This document shows, piece by piece, positions 11,175-22,876 of a stretch of 64,000 nucleotides of DNA. This stretch comes from Boswellia sacra (Eukaryota; Streptophyta; Magnoliopsida; Sapindales; Burseraceae), in assembly GCA_013180625.2 (NCBI GenBank), contig SNVD02010198.1:372001-436000 (forward strand), written 5' to 3'. How positions within the stretch are numbered: the stretch's first letter is position 1; each line of letters opens with the position of its first letter. The position numbers and the translations under genes were made by a program. Under the pieces are notes generated by a model that saw nothing but the letters and a program-made list of their open reading frames with translations, was not told the origin of the DNA and ran no database searches.

Positions 11175-14100
11175 ATGCAAATGGAGTTTCGTCTTAAAGT
11201 ACTCCTGTTCTATGTGCCACTTTTGATGGCTTCTTTGCTGGCCTGCATGTGCATGGGCAACGATGATGCTTCTATTCAACTTAACGATGATGTTTTAGGC
11301 CTGATAGTCTTCAAATCAGAGCTGCAGGACCCTTCTTCATATCTTGAATCCTGGAACGAAGATGATGACTCTCCATGTTCATGGAAGTACATTCAGTGTA
11401 ATCCAGTGACTGGCCGTGTTTCTCAGGTTTCACTTGTTGGGTTGCAATTGTCGGGAAAGATCGGTAAAGGGCTTCAGAAGCTGCAACACTTGAAGGTATT
11501 ATCGCTTGCAAAAAACAATTTTAGTGGTACTATTAGTCCTGAGCTTGGCCTCATTGCTAGTCTTGAGAGGCTTAATCTTAGTCACAATAGTCTTTCAGGG
11601 CGCATTCCATCATCTCTTGTGAATATGAGTTCAATAAGGTTTCTAGATCTTTCTGAAAATTTACTCTCGGGAACAGTCCCTGATGATCTCTTTCAAAACT
11701 ATGCATCTCTACGGTACCTTTCTTTGGCCAGTAATGTGCTTGAAGGTCCAATTCCTAGTACACTGCTTAAATGTTACAATTTAAACACTCTTAATTTTTC
11801 CAACAATCATTTCTCTGGTGAACCAAATTTTGCTTCCGGGATTTGGTCATTAAGAAGGCTTAGGACTTTGGATCTTTCTAATAATGCATTTTCTGGATCC
11901 ATACCAGAGGGTGTGTTTAACCTTCATAACTTGAAAGAGCTCAAATTGCAAGGCAATCAGCTTTCAGGACCTTTGCCTGAGGATATTGGATTCTGTCCAC
12001 ACTTGACAAGGTTGGATTTGAGCCATAACCTTTTCAGTGGAGCATTGCCTGGTTCTCTTCGGATGCTAACTTCTATGGCATTTATTAGTTTATCAAATAA
12101 TCTGTTAACAGGTGGATTTCCAGAGTGGATTGGTAATACAAGCACTCTGGAATATTTAGATTTCTCCAATAATGGTTTGACAGGCAGCCTGCCTTCATCA
12201 ATGGGTAACTTGAAATCACTCCGGCATTTGAGCTTGTCCAACAATAGACTAACTGGAAACATACCCATCTCAATGTTTGAGTGTACAAAGCTATCAGTGA
12301 TTCGTTTGAGGGGTAATAGCTTCAATGGTAGCATACCAGAGGGCTTGTTTGATTTGGGATTGGAAGAGGTAGATTTTTCACGAAATGGACTGATGGGTTC
12401 TATCCCACCAGGCTCTGGCAGATTCTTTGAATCTCTACGCATAATGGATTTGTCAAGTAACAATCTATTTGGAAACATTCCCGCAGAAATGGGGCTTTTT
12501 GCCAACTTGAGATACTTGAACTTGTCTTGGAATAATCTTCGGGCAAGGATGCCTCCAGAGCTTGGCTCCTTCGAGAATTTAATAGAATTAGATCTTAGAA
12601 GCAATGCCTTGTATGGTTCAATTCCTGAAGATATATGTGAGTCTGGAAGTTTAGGCCTTCTCCAATTGGATGGAAATTCATTGGCCGGTCCAATTCCTGA
12701 AGAGATTGGGAATTGCTCATCTCTTTATTTGCTGTGAGTTTCAACCTTTGCTTTCGTTTTTTAAATCCTTCTGTCTGATTAATGCATCTTATGCTGATGA
12801 ATTCCAATAACGAATATCTCTGTTTGCAGGAGCTTGTCCCACAATAATTTAAGTGGTTCAATTCCTAAATCCATTTCAAAGTTGAACAAGCTCAAAATTC
12901 TGAGGTTGGAGTTTAATGAGCTAAGTGGAGAGATACCACAAGAGCTTGGAAAGTTGGAGAATCTTCTAGCCGTAAATGTATCTTATAACAGGCTCATAGG
13001 AAGGCTTCCTGTTTCTGGTATATTTCCAAGCTTGGATCAAAGTGCTTTACAGGGAAATGAGGGCATCTGCTCACCCTTGTTGAAGGGACCTTGCAAGATG
13101 AACGTACCAAAGCCTCTAGTCCTTGACCCTCATGCATATAATAACCAAATGGGTGGTCATAGGCCAAGAAGTGAATCCTCCTCAAACTCTGAAAGATCCA
13201 GTCACCGCACTTTCCTTAGTGTTTCTGCTATTGTGGCGATTATAGCAGCCATTATAATTGCATTTGGGGTTGTAGTGATCAGCCTTTTGAATGTATCAGC
13301 TCGAAAAAGGCTTGCATTTGTGGAAACAGCCCTGGAAAGCATGTGCTCAAGCTCTTCCAGGTCTGGAAATTTGGCGGAAGGTAAGTTGGTTCTGTTTGAT
13401 TCAAGGTCTTCCCCTGATTTGGTCACTGATAATCCTCAATCCCTCTTGAAAAAGGCTGCTGAGATTGGTGAAGGAGTTTTTGGAACAGTATACAAGGTCT
13501 CATTGGGGGCACAAGGAAGAATGGTAGCAGTCAAAAAGCTTGTTACATCAAATATAATCCAACATCCAGAAGACTTTGAAAGGGAAATTCGAGTCCTGGG
13601 AAAAGCAAGACACCCAAATCTGATATCACTGGAAGGATACTATTGGACTCCTCAATTACAGCTTCTGGTATCTGAGTTTGCACCAAATGGTAGCTTACAA
13701 GCCAAACTCCACGAAAGGCATCCTTCTACCCCACCTCTTTCTTGGGCAAACAGGTTCAAAATCATCCTTGGAACAGCAAAAGGACTTGCTCACCTGCATC
13801 ATTCTTTCAGGCCACCCATTATTCACTACAACATAAAACCAAGCAATATCTTGCTTGATGAGAACTTCAATCCAAAGATTTCGGATTTTGGCCTGGCAAG
13901 ACTTCTGACCAAGCTGGACAAACACGTAATGAGCAACAGATTTCAGAGTGCATTAGGCTACGTTGCACCAGAATTAACATGCCAGAGCTTAAGGGTCAAT
14001 GAGAAATGTGATATATATGGTTTTGGGGTTCTGATTCTTGAGCTTGTGACTGGTAGGAGGCCAGTTGAATATGGAGAAGACAATGTAGTGATACTACACG

Positions 14101-14312
14101 ATCATGTGAGGGTTTTGCTTGAGCAAGGCAATGTGTTGGAATGTGTTGATTTAAGCATGGGAGATTACCCAGAAGATGAGGTCTTGCCTGTACTTAAACT
14201 GGCCCTGGTGTGCACTTCTCAGGTACCATCAAGCAGGCCTTCGATGGCCGAAGTGGTGCAAATATTACAGGTGATCAAGACTCCAATTCCACATAGAATG
14301 GAAATTTTCTAA
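11175..14312 (+). CDS. LRR receptor-like protein kinase, probable pseudokinase (At3g28040-like)
   Basis: A plasma-membrane receptor-like kinase of 1013 residues in two exons: 11175-12733 and 12830-14312. The 96-bp GT-AG intron interrupts a Leu codon in the LRR domain. Order: signal peptide (about 1-28, hydrophobic LLFYVPLLMASLLA); an LRR N-terminal cap with CSW; about 20 LRRs to about residue 600; a Ser-rich juxtamembrane stretch; a membrane helix at 648-673; a kinase domain at about 726-1010. The Gly loop IGEGVFG (732-738), ATP-binding Lys in VAVKK (755) and DFG (872-874) are present. The catalytic loop, however, is HYN (852-854) where active kinases have HRD, so the proton-acceptor Asp is Asn. 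From memory, Arabidopsis At3g28040 also lacks this Asp and is annotated as probably inactive, and length and sequence match it closely. It probably signals as a scaffold or co-receptor (inference). ATG 11181 is a possible alternative start, giving two residues fewer. Confidence 0.95.
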
Positions 14313-14727
14313 GCACACCTCTTTACCTGGCTTGAAAAACAAATATCCTCATCTGTTGAAATTACTTCTTTACTTTCTATTTGGAATATTGATAAGAATT
14401 GTGCCACTAGATATTTGCATTTTGCTTGTTAAGCTCTATATGTTTTTAACCGGCCAATTTTCTTATATGTTATATGTATCATGTCTTGATTATTTATTTC
14501 TTTTGTTTATATACTTATTTATTACTAATTTATTAAAGTTACACGGGGAGTGAAGTCTGGACTCCAGTAAGAAGAAACAGTTGAAATGAAGGATGATATG
14601 TAACCATATATTTTTCAAGCTCGAGTACAAACCAAAAGTAACTTGCTCAAAGAACAACTTTGATTAGATCAAACTGACTTACGCAAGAACAAAAGGTAAT
14701 TCAAAAAGTGTATCCTCTGTTTATCAC
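14313..14727. other. Convergent 3' spacer between the LRR-RLK and WD40 genes
   Basis: 415 bp between the two stop codons, which face each other. AT-rich, with AATAAA-like and TTTATT elements on both strands, so both polyadenylation sites must lie here. The 3' untranslated regions may overlap. No separate gene is seen. Confidence 0.6.
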
Positions 14728-17700
14728 TTACAAATAGGAATCAAGATATCCATAGGTATGCCTCCTGTTATACTGTACTAAACTTGCATATGTCCTGTCC
14801 CAAATTCCTATATATAAAGACTCATCATCTGGACTAAGAGATACACCAGAAATCTCACCAAAGAAATCAATCTCTTGCTCTGTTCTGAAATTCGCCTGTG
14901 TACTATAAACATGCACAAAATCTGCAGGTTCGGCAACCACCATGAACTGACCATCTGATGAGAAGCGAATAGATCGGATGGCACCCAAGTTTCCTTTAAG
15001 AACTGCAACTGGCACAGAGAGGTTCCTAATATCCCAGACTCGGCAAGTTTTATCCTGATTCCCAGTAGCAAAAATGTACCCTTCTGGGTGCCAAGCAGAT
15101 GCAAAAGAGTAATCCAGGTGACCTGACACGGTGGCTACAGTCTGAAATCATCGGAAAAGAGATTCATTTTGTCAATCAAAAGCGCCGTCCTGAATCCAAG
15201 CACTATTAATTTCTAATTCAAATGCAAGGCTATATCTGTCCGTATTCATTATCTATTCTATTGGATGTTCACCAATCATTCTTAAGATATAAAGAAAAGC
15301 TAAAAGCAAACTTTTGCTTTTCTATAATAAACGATTATTGAAGCCGATTCAAAATATCTACTCAAAAAAAAAAAAAAAATATCATACCTTGCCGTTCTGT
15401 GAATCAACAAGCAACCCATCTAGGTGATCCCCAACAACAGTAACAAGCTTAGAATTGGGACTGACTGATGTATGCTGCATCAAAATGAAAGAGTTTACTC
15501 ATAAGAAAAGAAGTCATGCCAGGATCATATCAGCTTTGTTACCATCAATCTCTTGGTATTGGCCTTCTTTTCAATGCTAAAACAAACATCTTGACAGATT
15601 CAACAGGTATCTTTTATATGTTAGACAGCTTCCTACTTACACATGTAAAAGCTATACCACACGCTCTCTCAAATGAAATACAATTGCTACTGTGTTCACA
15701 TGACACTTATACAACTTCTATAAACAAACTTCAACTCCTAATCAAAGTGTTAAAGAAAGAAAATAGCATTAGGGAGACTAGCAGTTGTCCTAGGATTTGA
15801 GCTAGCAACTGATGCTATAACCCTCTGTATACACATTTGTAACCATCTCTTAAGTGAAAATTAGGTGGTCAATAAAACTCATCAAGAAAAAAAGATTGAG
15901 ATGACCAAAATGATCAGAATCAAACATCTTAAGAACGTAAAACCCACATTCACTGGCCACGGGAAACGGAAGTGATTTAGAAGCTGAAATCTCTCCATGT
16001 TGTATACTCTTACACCACAGTCATTATTGGAAGCCATAAAATGGGTTCCACCCCTGCAAAACAGATCTTATATCAGCTTACCTCCATTGTGATAAAAAGT
16101 CCAGCTCAAAATATAACCTGGAATAATCACCCTACCTCAAGCTGTCATATATCTCAATAGCATTTGTTATGGCATTATCATCACAAGTCATCCGGTTACA
16201 AAAGCTTACTCCTTGTTTATCCAAACACTGAAGCAGTGAATAAAGTAGCACAAAGTCAATAAATAACTCTAATAGAAGCTAGGCACATAAACTGAAAAGG
16301 TTTTCACATAATTCCAGAAGGCAGAAACCTCTGCATTTCACGGTATAAACCATAACTCTAGCCAGTAAACTACACACAGAGGAATTAAATGCTTCCAGTG
16401 AAAAATCATGGAAAAACAACCTACAAAACAAGCGAGCATAAGCACAAATCTAACCATGCCATCTTAACGTTACAACAAAAGGAGGAGATAAACCTAATAA
16501 TGCACAAAACATTTTTTAATTAGGAAACAGAGTAAGTATATTAATAACAGGAAAAATGAGTCACAGTAGTGAACTTGGAATTTATGATCCCAGGTAAGAG
16601 TGACACGCCTAGCCACTTATGAAGGATAAAGATCATATATGTAGAGAACTGGCAAAACAATATTACCATCATTTAAACTTTAAATAATATACACAAACTA
16701 TGAAATCAGAAATTCTATACCATAATTTAACAAGCAAAGAGCCCTCCATATGGAATAATGTTTGGAGGGGAATCCAGAAATTCAAGAGTCAAGTAAAGGA
16801 ACAAATTTAGTAAAGGATAAAAGATAACTGTAACTGTAATTATAGTTTCCAGCACCTGTTTATACAAAGAAGCTTATTTTTAAAAAGAAATGTCTATTGT
16901 CGTAATAATTAACCAATTTTCGCTTCTCACAGAGCAACAGTGAGTGCTAACGGAGTAACAAAATTATATATTTGCTCTGTAAACTTTTCCCACTTTTGTT
17001 GTCCATTTGTCCACTCAAATTTCAAAGCATGAGTCTTCAAAAGGAGAATAGAAGTTACAATTGTAAGCCCCCTTCCTAGAACCTAAAAAATTTCCAAGCA
17101 GCCATATATACTAGTCTAGCCTCATTTATTGCAGATCCCAAGATGAAATGAAGACAGATGTATAGACTAACTTCTGAACAATCATAATTGCCAAGAATAA
17201 CCAGTTTTTGAGACCTGCAAGAGTTCTAGTTGCTAAAAATCTATTAAAATGTTAGATCCCCATTTTCCATCAAAATTTCCTGCTTCTATCAACCCCTAAT
17301 TCTTTTACAAGTTCACTTGAGGAAGTGAAGTGGTTTGGTAACGCCTTTATTCATGCTTCAGAAAGATAATGACCTAAAAACTGCAATCTTAGCTTGAATG
17401 AGCGAAAGGACAAAGAAATTAGAAATATGCAGCTTGCTTCAACCACTAATTAGTGCAAAAATGCGTCAGATTTTCTTGCAAAGACAGCTATCTATTCTCT
17501 ACGACATTTTTCCATCTCTCCCAATTTAACTAGTAGTACTCATTACCCCAAATGGAGGATTATTTGGTTTAATAAAATAATAATGCTCAATGGCTACTCA
17601 AAGCCTCAGACTTTTACTGCCTGAGCACACCAACTCAACAAGTGGCTACTTTGCCAATCCTGTGATGCCCAATTTCTTGAGAGGCCCCAGACTTCCATGT

Positions 17701-18889
17701 TTGCATCTTCAACCACATATGAAGAACCAGTTGTCTCATTTGTTTTTGAAAAGCCTAAGCCAATTGTTAAATCTCCCATTTTTTTTCAGTGTTATCCTTC
17801 ATGACATTTCCTAGTAGCAATTGTTGATTAAAATCATACAGTATTCATCAATCCGGTGGATGGAATGACTGGTTAAAGGTTATATATACAAGGTCTGATA
17901 GAAACAGACTTCTTCGATACCTCAAAGTGCTTAAATTTCTAGTTGACCTCATCTAAATTACTCGGATTTTCATATATATTTAAAGAAATAACCTTTCCAT
18001 TCAGTCTGTCAGGGCACTAATCAGATTGAAAGTGTGGTTAGCAAAAAACGGACCAACAATGTATCAGATGTTCCTTCCGGAGTCTTGAATGAATGCCAAG
18101 AATTTTCAGTCAAATCTAAAACAATGAAAGGTAGTGCCAACTAACTCAAAATATTTTTGTGGATCAGTCTACGAAGCCATATCTTGTATCAAGTTATAGT
18201 AGAAAAATAACCTAGACACAACAGAATCATTAAGAAGCATTACATGCATCTATATAATAATTAGAACCGGAGTTTGTAAAATGATATCTAAAATTGCAAC
18301 AAACATCACCAACTTCTTCATGCTCACAACACTGTCCTCCAAAATGTATAGACTTGCAACTTATGCCTATTATTCTACCAACGGTTGCTGGTACAAGATT
18401 ATTACTCATATATAATATAAAACTCAGGTTATAAACCTTTGCTTTTCTGAAATCATATAGTCACAGGCAGATATACCAAGAGATAATAATATTTTTAAAA
18501 AGCCGGAAAAATATCCCATCACCTTGCAAATGAGCTCTCCTTGGAAACCTCCTGCAACCATAAGATTACCCTTGACTGCAAGAGTGCTTATCTGAGTTTG
18601 TTGAAAGCCTTCTAATAAACTTCCTGCATGTTTCTACATTGGCAAAAAATAAAAGTTAGCAAACAGAAAGTATTTGGATGATAAAAATTACACATCAGCA
18701 AGAAAAGATCAAACTTTAGCTCGGTTACCTGAAAAAAAAAATAAAAGGAGAATTACATAGATTATGTTTATACCAAAAAAACTAATCCAAGCCACCAGGT
18801 TGGTATTCACCTAGCAGTTACAGTATTTATCCCCCTTGGAGTTATGGTCATATGTTAAGAAGTAGGATTTACCAACTAAACCCACTCAC

Positions 18890-18948
<59 letters not shown>

Positions 18949-20463
18949 GAACCTATGTCATACTTTCCACCTTCCAGTGATTTTTATCTTTGTATAGATT
19001 TTTCAGTTCTATAATATTAACTCTGTAGCAAGAAGCAAAGACATGCCATGCAATGGGTGCCATACACATTATATGCCTCAAAAGCGCCTAATAACACAAA
19101 CTTAATATCAAAGTAACTTTAATACCTCATTAGGGGCTATGTGTCCTGCAAAATTGAGGATCTCTGACAAATTGGAAGTTAGTGATGACCAATGCATGAC
19201 TGAATAGTTGGACATGAGATATACATCATGTTTCGAAGTGGCCCAAACCAAGTTCCTCAGCTGCATACCAATAGCAGAAAAATTGTTATCCGATATATAA
19301 TTCAGAGTCATGGTAGTCAAAAACAACGGATTAAAAAACAAGTATAAAAAATCCACAGAACAAACAGGATCTCATACAAGGAAAGGTACAAAATCTATTC
19401 TTTCCTCAAATGAGTTGTCTAACCCCACAAAATTGTACCTAACCCACCCCACATTCCACTTCCCTTAAAATTTGCAGATTTCCTTGGTTGCTAGAGGCAT
19501 CACAAAAAGTCAAAACAACAAACAAGAGAGGTAGCGCAAACTTTTAACACTGGTCCAATTGCAATTCCACCCAAAACAACAATTTTTACCAAAGTAAAAA
19601 CTAGTTTACTAGAATACCGCATACATATCATTACTGTGGTCAAATACAGTCGGTTAAATTTCAATTACCTTCTGTTAGACAAAATTCCACTTCCAAGATC
19701 AGACTTATACACTACCATCTTCCCATAGTACCAAGAACTACCCATAAGGCAAAATGTCAAAATTTTCCATAAGGGGCACCAAATTATAGCCAAAAATAAC
19801 TAAATAAAATCCTGGAAAGACCCAACAAACCTGAAAATGAAGAATTGTAGGCTTAACCATTCTCGTATTGTAAAAAAATTCATAATAGTTTCCACTCTTC
19901 TGCACTTGCTTGCATTCCTAAAACAACAAAAACAAGATCAACAAAATTTTAATCTTCTGCATTTGCTTGCATTCCTATAACAGCAAGAACAAGATCAACA
20001 AAAATTGACATTTACCAGATAAACCTTTTCCATAGCTTCACCAGATAAAGGGAAATTCTCGTAATTTTTATACTGTTGTATTCTCGTTTTCCTGTAGCTT
20101 TCCCTCGTTATATTCAAGCTTTCCCAGGGAATACCCTGAATATCCTTCCCCCTCCGCGCTTGTGCGGCGGAAGTATCAGTCACTCTTGTGAGCTGAAAAA
20201 AATACCCACAAGAAAAAAAAAAATCAAATTTTCAGATTATAAACAAGAAAAACAAAGTGGGGTTTTCAAGTTTCAATTAAAAAAAATGAAACAAAAGATA
20301 CCATGTCATATTCATTGAGCTCGGTGTCACCGCCACCACCGCGTGCAGGGTTGTCGTCGTCGAGAAAATCAGCCATCTCCGCTGCACCTTCTTCTACCAC
20401 GTAATCGAATGGTTCCGCCTCGTGCCTGTACCTGTACATGCTGCTATCTCTTCTTCTCTGCAT
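14728..20463 (-). CDS. WD40-repeat protein of the plant 'C2A9.03-like' family (At1g78070/At1g36070-like)
   Basis: Nine exons that join without a frame break: 20463-20302, 20192-20025, 19917-19831, 19260-19126, 18633-18523, 16227-16136, 16053-15948, 15474-15388, 15141-14728, stop TAA. All introns are GT-AG. The product is 453 residues, close to the usual length of the family. The N-terminus is acidic and Gly-rich. It is followed by the conserved DTSAAQARRGKDIQGIPW segment (exon 2), the LRNLVWATSKHDVYLM block (exon 4), and WD40 blades in exons 5-9, including GHLDYSFASAWHP, NQDKTCRVWD and FFGEISGVSLSPD. I recognise the family from memory; its members are named only as WD-repeat proteins, so the molecular role is unknown beyond a beta-propeller scaffold. 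Intron 5 is 2.3 kb and the others 82 to 570 bp. A 57-bp duplication covers the exon 3 acceptor. Confidence 0.95.
16228..18522 (-). other. Large intron 5 of the WD40 gene (2.3 kb)
   Basis: By far the longest intron of the gene. I saw no coding block, terminal inverted repeats or LTRs in it. An open frame at 17590-17814 on the plus strand has no family resemblance and is probably chance. Confidence 0.75.
18892..18948. repeat. Compound (AT)n(AG)n microsatellite in intron 4 of the WD40 gene
   Basis: About 15 AT units followed by about 13 AG units. On the coding strand this is a CT tract followed by AT, inside intron 4. Likely length-polymorphic. Confidence 0.9.
19898..20011 (-). repeat. 57-bp tandem duplication over the intron 2/exon 3 boundary of the WD40 gene
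   Basis: Two adjacent units (about 19898-19954 and 19955-20011) share TTGCTTGCATTCCTA, AACAAGATCAACAAAA and CTTCTGCA with few differences. The shift between matching positions is 57 bases (19912 versus 19969). Each unit carries a TAG acceptor and the start of exon 3, so there are two candidate acceptors, with exon starts at 19917 and 19974. Confidence 0.85.
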
Positions 20464-20760
20464 TCATTCCCAAATTTCAAAGTGAATCGTAATAATAATA
20501 ACAATAATAAGAAAGGACAGGAAGGTAAGGGGAGAGTTGGAGGCAAGGAATAACTAGAAAATGGTGAAGAGAGATCTCATTGCTCATACATGGAAGGAAA
20601 AAGCTGTGCAACCGCTCTGCCTGTCTCTGGGTTTCTGGCCTTGTTGTATTTGTGGTAATGATAACAGGGAAGAAAGCGCCAAGATTAAATACTATTTGGA
20701 TAATTTCATTTTCCTCCCTAAATCCTATAAACTTATCATTTGCCTCCTTTAGGGTTTAGC
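20464..20760 (-). promoter_or_regulatory. Upstream region of the WD40 gene
   Basis: Directly upstream of the minus-strand start codon, less AT-rich than the DNA beyond, with an (AAT)-like run at 20491-20510. A plus-strand open frame at 20561-20752 has no recognised family and is probably chance. No clear TATA box was picked out. Confidence 0.35.
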
Positions 20761-21384
20761 ATCAAAGGACCATTTTCCATTTACTTATTTATTTTTCAAA
20801 ACTTGAATTTAAATGAAGGAGATTCATGATCATGACTTTGAGAGAAAGTAGAAACTCAGGGAAAATGTTTTAAATCTTTTCAAAATTTTCACGTTTTTGG
20901 GTAATATATTTAGAAACTTGAAGAAATATCCTTAATTTTTAGGATTTTTTTTAAATTAATCTTGCTTGAAAAATTTGTTACTGCCCTAGCTTTCTATTCA
21001 ATAGCTTGACAACTATGTTTTACGGCTCTACAATAGAGGGTTATGGCATGAAAAAAACTTTTAAAAAGATATTTTTGAAAACATTCTAAAAATTAAAGTT
21101 ATTTTAAAAACTTTTCCTTATTTCTTTTCTATCAATGACTAATAATATTTCTGAAATTTGTTAAAGAAAAAATTAAATCAGGAGAGAATTCATGTTTTAA
21201 TCTCTAAGGATATTCACAAAATTTGTTTACGTAAAAATCATATCAAGAGAAAATCTTGATCACTCTACATGATTATCAACACAAATATTTATCAATAAAA
21301 AATTATATTTAATGTTAAAAGTGACTAAATTTAACTAGTTATATGATATTTCAATTAGTTGCCCTCAACAAGAGAAGAATAAAG

Positions 21385-21416
<32 letters not shown>

Positions 21417-21456
21417 GCATAGATGATATGTATGTATGTATGCATGTATGTATGTA
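21385..21456. repeat. Compound (GT)n(AT)n(GTAT)n microsatellite
   Basis: A GT run, then about nine AT units, then imperfect TATG/GCATG/TATG units. Similar in architecture to the tract at 52124-52203. Confidence 0.9.
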
Positions 21457-22750
21457 TGGATATAATAATCTTCAAATGTTAGGGGAGCTAAATGATAATA
21501 TAATAAATTTGGAAGAGTGGGGAAATTATCCTTAATTATAATAATAAATTGTCGGCAAAATCGTTGCTTTTGTTGATGGTAAGAGCACGCAAGCAGCATG
21601 GAAGGGCGAGGAAAGGGAACGTGGAGGAAAGATAATAATAAATTAATAAGAGAGAGAAAGCAAAAAGAGCCAAGTCCAACTCCAACTCCAAGACAAGACA
21701 ACTCTGTGGTCCCTACCCATTGGCTTTGTCATTACGTGTCACTACGTCATTGACTCTAATCTCTATTCCCCTAAATCTTTAACCTAAGATAAAATGAAAT
21801 GAATTGGAATGGAAAATGATAGATGGATTCCAAAAGCAAAAAAAATTAAAAAAAGTAGAATTCTATGACAAATTTTGATTTTTTCTTAGTTTTTGTTGGA
21901 TGATTTATCAGTTTGACAAGTTGTTTCGATTGGTCAAAATATTTTTCTCTTTAGGGTTTAACATAACAAAATACCAATTTTTTTTTTTTTTAAGTTATAA
22001 CTAAGTCTTCTTGGCAACTATAAACCATTATTTAAAGTTGTCTAAATAAATGTCTAACAAGGTTTGGAGCTATAGGCCAAATATACTCCATAATTTGATA
22101 CTTTGCTAGACAACTCAACACTTAAATGAAAAAAAAAATAAAATTTAATTAACTAACAAAATACGTGTATCCTAATAATATATGTTAAGTTTTTAAAAAT
22201 TATATAGATTCTTTTGAAGATTGTATAATTTTTCTTTTTGTGTTTATATATATATAAAGTTGGATTTGAGCTCAAACTCCCCCTCCATTTGACTACATAT
22301 CTATTTTCTTTTTTTTTAAGTTCGATAAATGTTTTTTAGTTTTTAAATCACAATTTTTTTAATATAGTGTTATCTTGTCTACTGTGAGACAATTTTTTAT
22401 TTTGTCACTGATAAAGACTAAATTGGCTCTTAATTAACTTGTTGGAATTTCTGTGCCGGCCATCAGATTTGAATTTGGATTCAATTATAACCCAAGGATG
22501 AATTGAATTGAATTGAATTTAGTTGAATTGAAAGATATTACAAATTTATGAAAAACAACAAATACAAAAAACAAGAGGATAAGACACTAATACACACTCA
22601 TACAAACATGGTTTCTAGAAACAGGACATGAAGATACATTTTCTCAAGTGAATTGAAGGTCGAATTATTTAAATATCAATAAAGTTGAGAAAATAATAAA
22701 ATAATAAGAAGAGAGAGGCATCGTTATCATTGCGAGGAGAAATTCTGTCG

Positions 22751-22876
22751 TACATCCGCTATACATCCGCTACACTGCAGTGTATGTAACCACTGACCCC
22801 CTCACATAAACATCACATCAACATGAGATAACTACGTGGCATATTCTGGATCGTCCAGTGCAGTGCAGCGGATGTA
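22751..22876. repeat. Inverted repeat able to form a hairpin
   Basis: TACATCCGCTACACTG at 22762-22777 pairs with CAGTGCAGCGGATGTA at 22861-22876 with one mismatch. A second half-copy (TACATCCGCT) sits at 22751-22760, and a perfect 12-bp palindrome ACACTGCAGTGT lies at 22772-22783. The GC-rich arms stand out from the AT-rich surroundings. It could be the core of a small foldback element. Confidence 0.6.

Noticed and set aside
11957..12604. Long open frame (215 codons) on the minus strand inside the LRR-RLK exon
   Set aside because: It is the mirror of the LRR repeats in another frame, lies fully inside a clear coding exon and has no family resemblance.
21351..21701. Minus-strand open frame of 116 codons ending in Tyr/Ile/His/Thr repeats
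   Set aside because: Its end is made by the GT/AT/GTAT microsatellite. The open frame is a by-product of the repeat.
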